Below are positions 31,752-43,462 of a DNA stretch of 64,000 nt, one piece after another (position 1 is the first letter of the stretch; the number at the start of each line of letters is the position of its first letter). Source of the DNA: Heloderma charlesbogerti (taxonomy: Eukaryota > Chordata > Lepidosauria > Squamata > Helodermatidae); NCBI GenBank assembly GCA_026122225.1, contig JANEZZ010002669.1, forward strand, positions 310,001-374,000. Direction: 5' to 3'. The position numbers were made by a program, and so were the translations under genes. The notes under the pieces are model-generated. The model was not told the DNA's origin and ran no database searches. It saw nothing but the letters and a program-made list of their open reading frames with translations.

Positions 31752-33469
31752 TTTATTTTCTTATTTAGTAACAGTAAGAGCAATTCATGTTCTTTCATAT
31801 CCAAGTGAAATAATCAAGCAGCACACACAAAGACATCTAACTCATTTTTTCCCCTTGATCCCTAGCTTCTAATTTTCCTAATGCTCTCTTGGAACCCCAC
31901 TGACAAATCCTAACTCAGTAAAGAAGCCCAGTCACCATTAACTTTTACCACCAGTACAGCTAATCGCATCAATAAATATAACCTGCTGAACTTGAATAAA
32001 AACAACAGTTCCCCATTTCACCACGGCGTGAACTTTCTGATGTGGAGACGCCATGGAGGGCATTTGGTGATCACTGCTTCAGGCATACAGTAAAACTGTG
32101 ACAAGAAGCTTTTTGCTTCTCCCTAATATATGAAGCTGGCCAGAGGCTCTTGTGTTTATTTTATGCATCTGGCAGGGGTTCAGAATTTCAGTTTGACTTT
32201 CAAACATGATCAAATTTTGCTTTTGAAATGGAAAGATCCTTTTTTTCGACCCTTGAATCTTAACTTTTACTGATGAATGTTAAGGCAACAATGTTAAGTG
32301 TCAACTTGCCAGATTGAACATACCATAGTTCAAAGAAAAAAGGAACCCCACATCCAAAAGTACACATAATTAAGGACGTTGCAGCAGGGGGAGAGAAATG
32401 AAATTATAATGTACACGAGAATGTTTGCAATGAAGTTTGAATTAGGAGAATTCACTTGAGATCCTTGTCCTCAAATTAGTTTTGACTCTGCTTAATGCAC
32501 TGATTAAAAGCAAGACAATTAATGAAAACCGTTAATGAAGTGACAGCCCTGCTCTTTTTTATGAACGTGCCTTTTATCATTCTGTCCTTTTATCCCTCAA
32601 CCTTTGACACCACCAGTTCCCAGGAGAGCTGAGAGTATAAACAGATGAGACACTAAACCACTGTTTCAGTGGGGACATGGGAAAACTTAGGCAAATGCAG
32701 AGATGTTTGCTCCCCAGCTCCATAAAATGCTGTATGAATTCTAGTGCTTCTGCAAGTGCTCTGGGTGCCTTAATAATGATCGCTTAGTGGGCATGCACAA
32801 TGCCTTTCTCTCACTCCATTCAGTGCAACAGATGCGCTTTCAGACAGATGTCCAGATACCCTTGGTAAAGAAAACATGTGGGAAAGCATCCTTCATCTGT
32901 GGCTACGTACCTCACCAAGGCAAGCAAGATGTTGGAAAGAAAGCACCTGCAGCTCACTCAGGCTAGAGAAGGAAGGATTTGAAAAAAGCCATCCCATAAA
33001 TATACATGCAAGCACTAGGTGGAACAGCTCCCAGAAGGAGGCATGTCTGAATGGAGTACAGTAAAATTCAAAGGTGATCCTCTGATCAGAATAGAATGCT
33101 TTGCATCTTTGTGGGGCTGCCTTGCATTTTAAGTTTACCAGTCCCCTGGGAATTTGTGTAAAAGCTTCAAGCAGCATCTGAAGTAGTAGCCATTTAGTGC
33201 AAACATTTTGCATTTCCAGATTATTGCAGTATGTGAATCCAGCACAACCATACTTATTGTCCTGCAGACCACTCATGGCATGATAAACTTAACCCAGCTC
33301 TGTCTTGTCCCTACAAGCTCAGAAGAAAACAGCAGGATCTCATCCATCTCCTTTTCAAACTGGTCACCTCCATATTTTTTTTTCAAACCCTGGTTATGAA
33401 TCCTAGTTAGGCAATGTCATGATATAGTAGCTTTAAGGTGTCAGATTTTTAAACTCTCCTTCCAGAAGT
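31752..33469. other. Unassigned region (1.7 kb), possibly single-copy
   Basis: No repeat signature, ORF or RNA gene recognised. The AT-rich part at 32430-32600 has homeodomain-like core sequences such as CAATTAATGAAAACCGTTAA and looks less repeat-like than its surroundings. That is only a hint of conserved non-coding sequence. Confidence 0.35.
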
Positions 33470-33472
33470 AGA

Positions 33473-33592
33473 TAACTTGGTGCCCTCCAGACTTTTTGGA
33501 CTACAACACCCATAATCGCTGCCTACTGGCTATGCTGGCTGGGTGTTCTGGGAGTTGTAGTCCAGAACATCTGGAGTGCACCGGGTCGCCTA
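33473..33592. mobile_element. Palindromic hAT MITE (136-bp family)
   Basis: TTGGTGCCCTCCAGAC and TGGACTACAACACCCATAAT mirror TGGGAGTTGTAGTCCAGAAC and CTGGAGTGCACCGG. The extreme ends are worn. Confidence 0.75.
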
Positions 33593-34145
33593 GACTTGAT
33601 ATAGTCCATCTAGTCATTAGTTACAGACCAGCCATTTGGGTACCAAAACAAAGACAGAACTACTGGATATAGGTAGAGCTTCACTGATCACGAACTGAAT
33701 CACCTTATTCCATTGGAACTCCGCATCCTTGACTGAAATAGAAAACGTGCGGCACATGGCAAAAGATTTGAGGACTGCTTGAATAGACATCAAACATCTG
33801 AAAAATGCAATCCCTTCTAGTCTTCCTTTCTTTCTTCCACATAGCATGCAGAGAACCTATATTGTACATTCCCTGTCCTAGTATGGCTGGAATAAACAAA
33901 GATCTGTTGGTTTAGCAAACTGACCTCACACGAACATGGAGTTTCCTTGTTGGTGCCAATACAGGCTTCCCTCCCGATGCAAACAGCAGCTTCAGGGCGG
34001 CAGTTTTCATTTGGATCATAGTGTGTGGGGGGTGGGGGTAACCACTCCTTCCCCACTCCCTGTGAGCCCCTGACCCACAGCTGTTATTTACCTTTTTTTT
34101 AAAAATGTGCATGCCACGTCTAGTCTGGCCCTCAGAGCAACAGTG
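33593..34145. other. Unassigned region
   Basis: No repeat or gene recognised. Confidence 0.4.
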
Positions 34146-34153
34146 GCTTACAC

Positions 34154-34536
34154 CAGTGGTGGGCATACCTCAGGCTTGTGGGATCTATTTGTTGTTGTTT
34201 TTACTAGATCCCTGAGATCCACCAACTGGAGCCAGGTACAAAACAGTGTATGTCGCCCGCACAAGTCACAAGAATGAACTCACCGGTTGTTTCTCTGAGC
34301 ACAAGCTCGGCCCAAGAAGCTGCAATCAGTATCAGAACCAAGCTCACAAGGCCTTCAACTCAAAAATCCTCTCTTGCTGTTTCCCCAGGTGTTCTTTTCC
34401 AGCAGCCTAATTTAGGGAAGGGTGTGCTTTTTAGCTGTTGCTATTGTTAGACAATTGGGAGTCAGAAACGCTTGCTGTACTACAAATCTCCCAGAAATCC
34501 ACCAGTAGTTCCTGATCTACCTTCTGCCCACTCCTG
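34154..34536. mobile_element. hAT-like non-autonomous element (CAGKGGTGGGCA family)
   Basis: The ends CAGTGGTGGGCA and TGCCCACTCCTG are inverted. Next to them, AGGCTTGTGGGATCTA and GATCTACCTTC give further inverted similarity. It aligns with 52545-52912, sharing TCAGGCTTGTG.GATCT and GGAGTCAGAAA.CCTTGCTG. The flanks GCTTACAC and GTGTATGC differ mostly by transitions, so a TSD is possible but not secure. Confidence 0.65.
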
Positions 34537-35149
34537 GTGTATGCACCTGCAACGGACTTGCTCTGAAGCCTGTTGCTTCCCTTGTGAATTGCTGTGCTAC
34601 CTACCTCTACGTAACCACGTTGCAACTATGTGCTGTCACACTCTGTAACCAATGGTATAAGGGGTTTCACTTCAGCAACAGCCCCCCCCCCCTTGCAGGC
34701 TGAGAAGATAATCTAAATGGGGATGATCGTGTTTTTTCTCCACTTCTGTTTTGCCTATGTGTGATTTCCCTTAGAAGGCCAAGTTGCTTTCTAACCAGGC
34801 ATCTCCCCAAAACCCAATTACCTCCAGAAGGCAACCTGATCAAAAGCAGCCTAAGTGGCTGTGTGAAAATCTCCCTGAGAAGCAGCCTAGGGGAAACCAA
34901 TGCAACAAAAGCCTCTGAAAATCCAGTTAACCAGCTTTAATCCTTTTGAAAAGATGAGGAGCTTTGATAATCATTTCCTGCAGAGGTCCACAAGGGAGAG
35001 CCATAAATACATGCCCTGCACTAATGGGTTTGGGCTGACCTATAAGGCTGCCAGTTCCTTGGGCTTCAATTATTTTCCATTTTGCACCACCACCTCCTCC
35101 CCTATCTGCCCCAGGGGGAAACTGGCTGGAGAGGCTATCTGCAGAACCC
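34537..35149. other. Unassigned region
   Basis: No repeat or gene recognised. A C10-11 run lies at about 34683-34692. Confidence 0.4.
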
Positions 35150-35262
35150 AAAAGATTGTGTGTTGGACTGCAGCACCCATCATCCCCAGCCAGCAGCTGT
35201 GGATGATGGGGGTTGTGGTCCAACCCCAGGGGAGGGTGGCAGGTTGGGGAAGGCTGGTGTAC
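35150..35262. mobile_element. Palindromic hAT MITE (136-bp family)
   Basis: GGACTGCAGCACCCATCATC mirrors GATGATGGGGGTTGTGGTCC. The right end is AGGTTGGGGAAGGCTG. The left end is eroded. Confidence 0.75.
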
Positions 35263-36185
35263 CCAGTTCCAAAGAACACACTGTAGGATTTGAGAAAGGC
35301 AGGAGACCACTGATGAAGGCAACTGCTTCTTCTGGAACGGCTGCTATGAAACAAATAGGTCATGGAAGCCTCAGGGAGGCTTTTGGCACCGTTATCTGGG
35401 TGAAATAGTGGGCCAGTGGCACTGCCTCACATTTGATTAGTTTTAACCTGGGTATATCAAATTAAATCAAATCCTTTCTTGAAAGCGAAAATGCTAGAGA
35501 GCCCTGCACAGTAGCGTTTCATTTCCTCCCTCAGTGTCATTTGCCAGCCTCTTTTTATCAGTCGTGATCTTCACCTACCTGTGCAATCCCCTTCTTCCTG
35601 CAGCTACGGGGCTGTTCATTTCTTGGGAGTGCAGCTTTCCATAATTAGGCTGGAGCGTATTTATCCATACATGTATTCACAGTGGGTTGTTCTTATACCC
35701 AATATGGAAGCAGCCAATATGTGAGCCAGGAGAATTCATGGTGCAGCTGCATTTGGAAGACTACGTACAATAATAATGGGATTGTGTATATACTGCAACT
35801 CAGGAGAACACTTTGTGCATCTGATGAAGTGGGCTGCAGTCCGTTGAAAGCTTATGCCAGGATACATTTAGTCTTTAAGGTGCCACAAGATTCTGTTGTT
35901 TTTGCTGTTAACAGGCTAACATGGCTTACCCCTTTGGAAAGTGTGTACAGTTTGGTCACCCCGATTCAAAAATGATACCCCAGAGGTGGAAAAGCTACAG
36001 TTGTGCATGGTGTGGAGTGGACAGAGGGAATGTTGTTTCTCGCTCTCTTGCAGCCATCGAACTTAGCGTTACTTAAAGGAGCGGAGTGGCTGTAAATGCA
36101 GGACACCCAACAGAAAGTACTCCTTCACTCTGTGCTTCTCTAAGGAGCGGGACAGCGCTCATGTCCTGCTTGTGCCCTTCCCATA
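35263..36185. other. Unassigned region
   Basis: No gene recognised. The piece at 35800-35935 (ACTTTGTGCATCTGATGAAG through GCTAACATGGCT) resembles a common vertebrate repeat but I cannot name it. Confidence 0.35.
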
Positions 36186-36260
36186 GGCATCTGGTTGGCC
36201 ACTGTGGGAGTTGATATGCCTTTGGTCTGATCCAGTAGGGCTCCTCTTAGGTTCTGTATG
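36186..36260 (+). mobile_element. CR1-group 3' tail fragment
   Basis: GGTTGGCCACTGTGGGA and TTTGGTCTGATCCAGTAGGG, then CTCCTCTTAGGTTCT, match the tails of the minus-strand fragments at 57542 and 57879. Confidence 0.7.
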
Positions 36261-36651
36261 GGTCCATGGCTTTCAGTGCAGGAGTCAGAGTTTGTTTTTA
36301 CCATTCTAGAAAAGAAGGTTCAGCAACCAAGTTGCAAACAAACTACAAGAAGATAATTACTTGGCTGCATAAGTGAGTTCCTACAAGAGATGTCACTGAT
36401 TCATATTTAGCATTAGTCACTTGTAAATGGGAATGGAGCAAGCTGACATTTTGATTTGAACTGAGCAGCTAACCATTCTTTCAGTTCAGTAAAGAAAAAG
36501 GTTAGGAGGCAGTGGGGTTATGGGGATGGGACAAAAGAAGGATATGTGATTACTGTGAAGGGGCCATATACTTAAAAAAAACACAACACACCTCTGGTTA
36601 GTGACTAAATTTGAGTCCATTGATTTTGATTCCCACTTATTTAATTCCTTA

Positions 36652-36930
36652 AGGGAGCAATCCTATGCATGTTTAGACAAAGGCCTACAACTCCCAGCAT
36701 TCCCCAGCCAGTCTATCTGCTCTGTTGTTGGGAGGAGGGCTGGGGGTTCTTTAGCCATTGCAATAGCACCTCCAGAGAGGACGTCGGGGGCTTGTCAGGT
36801 TGGCTCTGCAACTCCAGGCTGTTTCAAGTGCCTTGGACATGCAGTGGCCAGGCTGAGATGTCCTGGCCTCCTCGCTAGAGAACAATGGTGCAGTGGTACA
36901 TTTTGAGGTGCAGGCGCTCATCATGACAGT
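36652..36930. mobile_element. MITE of the TGCAATCCTATGCA type (one recognisable end)
   Basis: AGGGAGCAATCCTATGCATG and TTTAGACAAAGGCCTACAAC match the left end of 7893-8022. The right end is not clear, so the limit is approximate. Confidence 0.45.
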
Positions 36931-37360
36931 CCCCATAGCCACACCTTCCAAGGAGAGGCCAAAAATGCAGGCAGCTGTGTTGACCCATCTCAACAAACCT
37001 GCTTTAGCAGATTTTTTCTCCACCAGGAGCAGGACTGTTATAAAGTCCATGGGTCTCAGTGACCCATTGTAGGCCAAGCCACCCCAAAATGCTTACAGGG
37101 AACTATACCTTGTTGCTGGTAAAAATTCATCCCCCCTGCCCCACTGCTCTGAGGATTGCACCTAAGTTCAGAAGGAACAGAGAACTCCGAAGGGGGTGGA
37201 TGTGGCAGATGGTGTCAGCATGCCTGCAATAAAGCGCTGGCGCTGCATCCCTGCAAGCCCCGGCTCCATCACACCACTGCTAGCGAGGAGACCTGGGGCT
37301 TGTCTTGCTGCTGACCTTCAAGCCCAGCTTCCCTGTTCAGCTTAGAGGTGGTGGGGGGTG
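36931..37360. other. Unassigned region
   Basis: No repeat or gene recognised. Confidence 0.4.
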
Positions 37361-37607
37361 GGAGCCAGCGTGGTGCAGTGGCGAGAGTGTTGGACTGGGA
37401 GTCGGCAGTTCTGGGTTCTAGTCCCCACTCGACCATGGAAGCTCACTGGATGATTTTGGACCAGTCACAGACTCTCAGCCCAGCCTACCTCACAGGGTGG
37501 TTGTTCTGAGGATAAAATGGAGAGGAGGAGGATAATGTATGCCACCTTGGGTTCCTTACTGAGGAAAATAGGCGGGCTATAAATGTAATAAATAAACATA
37601 AATAAAT
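37361..37607 (+). mobile_element. tRNA-derived CORE/MIR-like SINE, full length
   Basis: The best copy of this family in the window. It has an A box TGGTGCAGTGG at 37371-37381, a B box GGTTCTAGTCC at 37414-37424, a conserved middle (CTCACAGGGTGGTTGT) and an L2-type 3' tail (GGCGGGCTATAAATG), ending in AATAAATA-type repeats. Confidence 0.88.
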
Positions 37608-38344
37608 CCCTGTGATTGTGCTGAGCATCCACAGCCCCCTGGAGCTCCGTGTAACTGTGGAGACTATTCCACCCACCACTACGCTGGAGAGGAAGGCTAG
37701 GAAGGATCTGAAACCTCTCCCCTCCACGCAACTTGCACCTTGAAAAGGGTGGTTCCTGAGCTTGTACTTCATTCTGTGTTAACTACGGCATACACAGCCA
37801 GCCCTCTGGGTTTTGAGATTTCAGCACACATTGTCCATATACTTCCAAGCCCCTCTCCCTGCCATAAGATCTAGAAACTTGCCTTTAAAAAGAGGATACA
37901 TTTCTGATTCTCATTTCACATTCCATTCTCCCATACATACACACATCCCTGACTATTCGTTTTCTGTAACGAGAAAAGTGATAAGAAGGTGAAAGATACT
38001 TTCGTACAGGGCACCCGCATGACAAAAAAAGAACGTGGAGGAGGAAGAGAGGCTAAAGGACACCGCACAGACCTTATGTTTATGAAGAGCCAAGAAGGAA
38101 TGACTCACTCTGTAGATAGCAAGAAATCAGAAAGGGAAAGATAAGGCTGGCATAGTGGTTAATGTAACAAAGACCATGGCAGATCCATAAACAGATTGTG
38201 TCTTCTTCAAGCAGAGTCCCAGGGCCACAGGAGTAGAGAATGAAGATCCATACAGCCAAGTGGCATACAAGCAATGTATTCATTTCGCATAAAACGGTCA
38301 AGGCATAAAGCGGTCATCTTTGGTGAGCTTCCACCGGGCTTTAA
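37608..38344. other. Unassigned region
   Basis: No repeat or gene recognised. Confidence 0.4.
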
Positions 38345-38527
38345 AAATCTGGCTGTTCAGGCGGACATTTGGGGTGGGTTAGGGTTTTTTAGAGCAGTGT
38401 TGTTTTGTTATGCTGTTTTGTTCAGTTGATTATGTAAATTTGTTATTAGTATTGTATGCCGCCTAGATTGGCTGGGTAGCCAGCCAGATGGGCAGCTAAT
38501 AAATCTAATACATAAAATAAATAAATA
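38345..38527 (+). mobile_element. L2/CR1-group LINE 3' end
   Basis: CTGGCTGTTCAGGCGGACAT recalls the LF-rich end of L2 ORF2. The 3' UTR ends in TATGCCGCCTAGATTGGCTG and AATAAATAAATAA. Confidence 0.7.
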
Positions 38528-38679
38528 AGGCAGAGGAGACAGAGGTGTACACACTAGGGGTTGTGCTGTTGATAATGTTTGGAACAATCCTGGTCAGCTT
38601 TGAAATGGCTGTCATATTGGCAGTACCATTTCCTGTGGGGACCATCCACAAATTATTTCACACTTACTTGCCTATTTAC

Positions 38680-38816
38680 TGATTGACTAAAATTGTTATA
38701 TTTTTGTATGTTGGTTTTATATCATTCTGCTGTATTTTTAGGCATTTACTCTTTGTAAGCTGCCCAGAGGGCTTTAGCTATTGGGTGAAACAGAAATGTA
38801 ATAAATGAAATGAAAA
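38680..38816 (+). mobile_element. L2-group LINE 3' tail
   Basis: TTTGTAAGCTGCCCAGAGGG and GCTATTGGGTGAAACAGAAA, then TGTAATAAATGAAATG, follow the L2 3' end seen at 54280-54350. Confidence 0.75.
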
Positions 38817-38926
38817 GGCAATGAAATATAACACTTCCTCTTCCATGGCACATTTTGCCCTGTTTGAACCAATGGCAAATCTGCCCTGTTTTAGAACGTG
38901 GCTGCCTCTCTTCCACTATACCAAGG

Positions 38927-39053
38927 GTGTGCACCCCCTGCAGATGTTGTTGGACTGCAACTCCCATCCACCCTAGCCAGCATAGCCAATGGCGAGGCAT
39001 GATGGGAGCCGCGGTCCAACAACGTTTGGAGGTCCACGTGTTGCTCACCCCTG
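38927..39053. mobile_element. Palindromic hAT MITE (subfamily)
   Basis: GATGTTGTTGGACTGCAACT mirrors GCGGTCCAACAACGTTTGG. The ends read AGGGTGTGCACC and, reversed, AGGGGTGAGCAAC. It is a variant of the 136-bp family. Confidence 0.7.
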
Positions 39054-39923
39054 CCCTACGCACGCACGCACGCACAGACACCAGTGTGTGGCCTTCTTTA
39101 TGGATGGACCCTCAGCCACTTAAACTCTGAGGCATGAGCCCAAACTGCGGTAGTGGGAAGAGAGGAAAGGCAGCATGTTCCAAGCTGGGTTTTAAAGACA
39201 GGGCGCTTCTCAAGAAGCACAGACGCTGTCTGGTCGAAAAGCTTCTGAGTCTCTTTGCACAGACACACACACACACACCCGAAGGAACTCTTCAGGTAGT
39301 TTTAAAGATGGCAAAGAAGGTGAGGGGCTTTTCCCCTCCAGCACAACACACTCTCCCCTGCCTCCCTGAAACAGAGCTAGCAAACCAGAGAAGACAGATG
39401 CAGCGAACGGAGCTGAGAATAAGAGGAAGAATTTGGCACCACTTGGAGTTTTCTCCCACAGCTGACAGAGCTCCTGGCCTCCCCTGACCCCACCCCTGGC
39501 ACTGAACAAGAAGTCATTTGATCTCCTTTATCAATGGTGCACTTGCTCCAGGAACATGCAGGGCCATGCCCTGGCACCTCAGTGTGGAGGGCTAGAGCGT
39601 AGAGAAAAGCCTTAATTATCTGTCCTGCAAGCATCAGCGTGCTCCTCTCAAATTCAGGGGAAGATGATCTATTTTAGCTGGCTCCCCCATACTGGCACAG
39701 GGCCTGGGAATAATGGATGCTTTGCCATTAGTATCATTTGCATACTGCCTGGAAGGCAGAACAAAGTACTGGAGTTCCTGTGCTGTAGATTTGGAGTTCA
39801 GACAGTGTCTATGTTCTGCTAACAGGAATCTCTAAAATCTGCAGCGGGAATATATTATGCCAGTCAGGCAAGCACTTTTGAGCTCATTTATCCCAAACTG
39901 AATGAGTCAGGCTTACCTTAGAA
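39054..39923. other. Unassigned region
   Basis: A short (CGCA)n run at about 39058-39074 and (CA)n at about 39261-39278. The frame 39134-39487 is open but shows no domain. Confidence 0.4.
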
Positions 39924-40058
39924 CAGCCTTTCCCAATCTGATGCCATCCAGATGTTCTACACTGCAACTCCCATCAGCCGAGCCAGCATGGCCAAAGTTT
40001 GGGGATTATGGGAGTTGTCATCCAAAACATCTAGAGGGCACCAGGTTGGGGAAGACTG
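39924..40058. mobile_element. Palindromic hAT MITE (136-bp family)
   Basis: CAGCCTTTCCCAATCTG to GGTTGGGGAAGACTG, 135 bases with full inverted arms. The flanks CCTTAGAA and TTGCAGAA agree at 5 of 8. Confidence 0.85.
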
Positions 40059-42067
40059 TTGCAGAACGTATGAGTGAGCACCTGCTTATGCTACAGTAAA
40101 GTCAGTATTGTGAGCAGGGATTGCGCATAAGACTTCCCCACTGTGGGAGCTCTGAAAAAAGAAGTCTTCATACACCAAAAAACCTCTGCCACCTTCTTAA
40201 AGTTATGAATAGTCAGGCATGAATCTGAGATGCATGTCAAAGAGCTTCCTGAAGCTGGCCCATCAAATGTGTATCTCAGACACGTATTGAACTGCCTCTG
40301 GTTGAGCTAATGCAATGTCACAGAATGTTAACGAATGTCGGACTACTGTACTGAGGGAATAAAGCTGTGTCCCCAGCGTAAGGTTCACAGTCAAGCTTCT
40401 GTGAGAAGGGATAGCTGCTAGTTTTCCTGTGATTAAAACTTCTCTCAGGCCCTGTGGTAGGAAAAGCTGTGTGGGCCAGGTCAAAGTCTAAGACAGCCTT
40501 ATTGGGAGGAGGTTCCAGAAAGTAGCCAGCATAAGGGGGACAGAGCCCAGAGGCAGGGTGTCTGAGGGGGAAAAGGCACACTTAGCAGTGAAGTGGAGGT
40601 GAAGGTGAGAGGCCTGAGGAAAGGGGTTAGGGACCCTGGGCTAGGGAACCAAGGGAGCATGGGTTGTTAGATATAGAATCAGAGAGGGCCCCTGTGCCTT
40701 TAAGAGCTGTATAGATGGACAATGCTGGCAGCTGCTGTTTCTACCATCACTAAAGTATTATGACCTGGCTATTCTAAGGGGCAATAAAGGTGAGGAAGCA
40801 GTGCAGTGGGGTGCAGAATGTCACATGTCGGTTTGAACCGGCCTGCCAATTGTTTTGACTTCAAGCTCCTCATATTACAAAGCTGCATCTTCTGCCCATT
40901 TTCTTTCTTGTGTTTCCAGAAGACAAGGAGGAATGTGGAATATCTGAAAACAAGATGCTACAGTGATAAGGGGCGTGCAAATAAATACCTTCGATAGATA
41001 GATTGGCCATTTAGATTTTCGCTCCTCCTCCTGCCCCGGGTCTGCCAGCCTTCTAGTACCAGCATCAGGGTGGAGACCGAGATAAGAATGGGATCTTCTG
41101 GATCTTTCCCAGTCTTTTTTCCTTATTAGGCAACCTACAACTTCAGCGTGATATATGCAGAGGTTTGCAATGCACTCTCATGATGCGTGTAACATTGTGT
41201 GCTAAAAACATTGGGGTTGTGTCAGAAATCCTAGGAGGCTGTTGATTCTTCCCAGTCATCGACCTGATTGACATTCTGGTGTGCTAGCACCTTGATCTCA
41301 TTGTCTGATCAAGCCACCAGAAGGTACTGTGGAAGAGTTACAAATAAAGTATTCCTTCTGTGGAGCCATTTTCTATGTGGAAATCGCCAAAGTTGCAAAG
41401 ATTGTTGGCACTGCAAGCATGAGCCACTGCTCAGTGCTCATAGGTGAGGTTCTTTTCAGAAACTTACTTTTTATTGCACAGTAAGTGCATTTTACTCAGG
41501 TGTTGTGGGGATCTGGGGATCTTTCTCCGCCCTCCCCATCTAGTGCATCTGTTGTGGGGAAAGCGCATTTTCAAATCAATCAGCTCCAATATGTTGGCAA
41601 GTGCCCATGATATTACTGCTAACAAGTTATACGTTATGGGCATCCAGTGCAGAGTGGAGGAGCTCTGCTGCTCCTCCCATTCTGCATTTTAGCTAAACGG
41701 GTTTTTTTGCCTATCTAGATGGAGCACATCGGAGGGAGAGAGAAGGGCAAGCATCCTGGCCTCTCCAGTCCCCTCCCCCCCTGCCCACTGGAAACCCCTC
41801 CCCCCTTTCGCCCCTCTCCCAGGTTGCTTTTGTGACCTCGGAGAGGTGGCCAGCACAGTTCTCTCTGCCCCACCCATGAGGGGGAGGGGCAGGGAGTGGG
41901 GATTCCTGGCTCCGAGGTTGGAGTGCTGTCCCTGACCTCAGATCTGGGAATCCAATGTATCCAGTGGCCCCACAGACACTGTCAAGGGACCATAGGATTG
42001 CTCCACCTGGTACATATCTACTTTGATAAATTGGGAGGGGGTGGAATACATAGAAGTACAATAAACA
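40059..42067. other. Unassigned region (2 kb)
   Basis: No repeat family, exon or RNA gene recognised. Pyrimidine-rich at 41760-41825. Confidence 0.4.
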
Positions 42068-42222
42068 AGTGATCCTCCAGATGCACAGGAAGCTAAGCAG
42101 GGTCAGCCCTGGTTAGTACTTGGATGGGAGACTGCCTGGGAATCAGGCTTCCTGCATTCAGCAGGGGGTTGGACTCGATGGTCTTGTAGGCCCCTTCCAA
42201 CCCTATGATTCTATGATTCTAT
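42068..42222 (+). mobile_element. 5S rRNA-derived SINE with CR1 3' tail
   Basis: AAGCTAAGCAGGGTCAGCCC and TGGTTAGTACTTGGATGGGA match vertebrate 5S rRNA through box C (ACTGCCTGGGAAT). After a short CAGGC joint comes TTCCTGCATTCAGCAGGGGG, followed by the CR1 3' UTR (GGCCCCTTCCAACCCTATG) and ATTCTATGATTCTAT units. It has the same architecture and junction as the minus-strand copy at 17632-17750. CR1 enzymes recognise their 3' end, so such a chimera is expected to be CR1-mobilised. Confidence 0.9.
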
Positions 42223-42238
42223 ATCAGTCCAGCATAGT

Positions 42239-43282
42239 TTACAAAAACAAGATAAAATGTTGTTTGTTTGTTGTACATTCACTCAGTAGCTTCCGACTCT
42301 TTGTGACTTCATGGACCAGCCCACGCCAGAGCTTCCTGTCAGCCGTCGCCACCCCCAGCTCCCCCAAGGTCGAGTCCATCACCTCCAGAATATCATCCAT
42401 CCATCTTGCCCTTGGTCGGCCCCTCTTCCTTTTGCCTTCCACTTTCCCTAGCATCAGCATCTTCTCCAGGGTATCTTGTCTTCTCATGATGTGGCCAAAG
42501 TACTTCAGTTTTGCCTTATCATTCCCTCAACTGAGCAGTCTGGCTTGATTTCCTGGAGTATGGACTGGTTTGATCTTCTTGCAGTCCAAGGCACTCTCAG
42601 AATTTTCCTCCCAACACCACAGTTCAAAAGCATCTATCTTCCTTCGCTCAGCCTTCCTTATGGTTCAGCTCTCGCAGCCATAGGTTACTACGGGGAATAT
42701 CATTGCTTTAACTATGTGGATCTTTGTTGTCAGTGTGATGTCTCTGCTCTTCACTATTTTATCAAGATTTGTCATTGCTGTCCTCCCAAGAAGTAAACGT
42801 CTTCTGATTTCCTGGCTGCAGTCAGCATCTGCAGTAATCTTTGCGCCTAGAAAGACAAAGTCTGTCACTGCCTCCACGTTTTCTCCCTCTATTTGCCAGT
42901 TATCAATCAAGCTGGTTGCCATGATCTTGGTTTTTTTGATGTTGAACTGCAACCCAGCTTTTGCACTTTCTTCTTTCACCTTCGTCATGAGGTTCCTCAG
43001 CTCCTCCTCACTTTCAGCCATCAAAGTGGTATCATCTGCATATCTGAGATTGTTAATGTTTCTTCCAGCGATTTTAACTCCAGCCTTGGATTCATCAAGC
43101 CCAGCCCGTCGCATGATGTGGTCTGCGTACAGGTTGAATAGGTAGGGTGAGAGTATACAACCCCGCTGTACTCCTTTCCCAATCTTAAACCAGTCCGTTG
43201 TTCCATGGTCTGTTCTTACCATTGCTACTTGGTTGTTATACAGATTCCTCAGGAGGCAGACAAGATGACTTGGTATCCCCAT
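42239..43282 (-). pseudogene. RTE reverse transcriptase fragment, frameshifted
   Basis: An open frame of 205 residues (43282-42665) holds the palm of an RTE RT: GKGVQRGCILSPYLFNLY (motif B), LRYADDTTLMAESEEEL (motif C, YADD at 43031-43042), NIKKTKIMA and FLGAKITADADCS, up to TYGCES. It is followed, after a stop and frame change near 42660-42490, by a second frame with EKMLMLGKVEGKRKRGRPR and GLVHEVTKSRKLL. Motif A and the endonuclease are absent because of 5' truncation. Identity to the local BovB is clear, but many substitutions and the different tail mark a separate subfamily. Confidence 0.87.
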
Positions 43283-43285
43283 ACC
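42252..43285 (-). mobile_element. Divergent BovB-lineage (RTE) LINE, 5'-truncated
   Basis: Clearly related to the BovB at 21251-24470 through RT and C-terminal region. The 3' UTR is different: after GTCACAAAGAGTCGGAAGC it continues ACTGAGTGAATGTACAAC instead of GGACACGACT. It stops at the RT domain (43285), so it is 5'-truncated. It ends in ACAAACAAACAACA-type repeats near 42252. No TSD identified. Confidence 0.88.
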
Positions 43286-43457
43286 ACCAAGAATACCAAT
43301 AAAAAATTAACAATATATTTTAAAAATTATGAATACATTAAAAAGCCCAGGAAAATTTTAAAAAATGTCTTTGCCCAGCACATGCATGATAAGAATGTTG
43401 GCAGAAAAAGGGTGCCACCACTGAAAAGGTGCTCTATCTCTCTGATCACCACCTGCC
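43286..43457. other. Short unassigned spacer
   Basis: Lies between the RTE fragment and the solo LTR. Nothing recognised. Confidence 0.4.
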
Positions 43458-43462
43458 TTACC

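Noticed and set aside
42714..43145. Plus-strand open frame of 143 residues
   Set aside because: Antisense of the divergent RTE reverse transcriptase.
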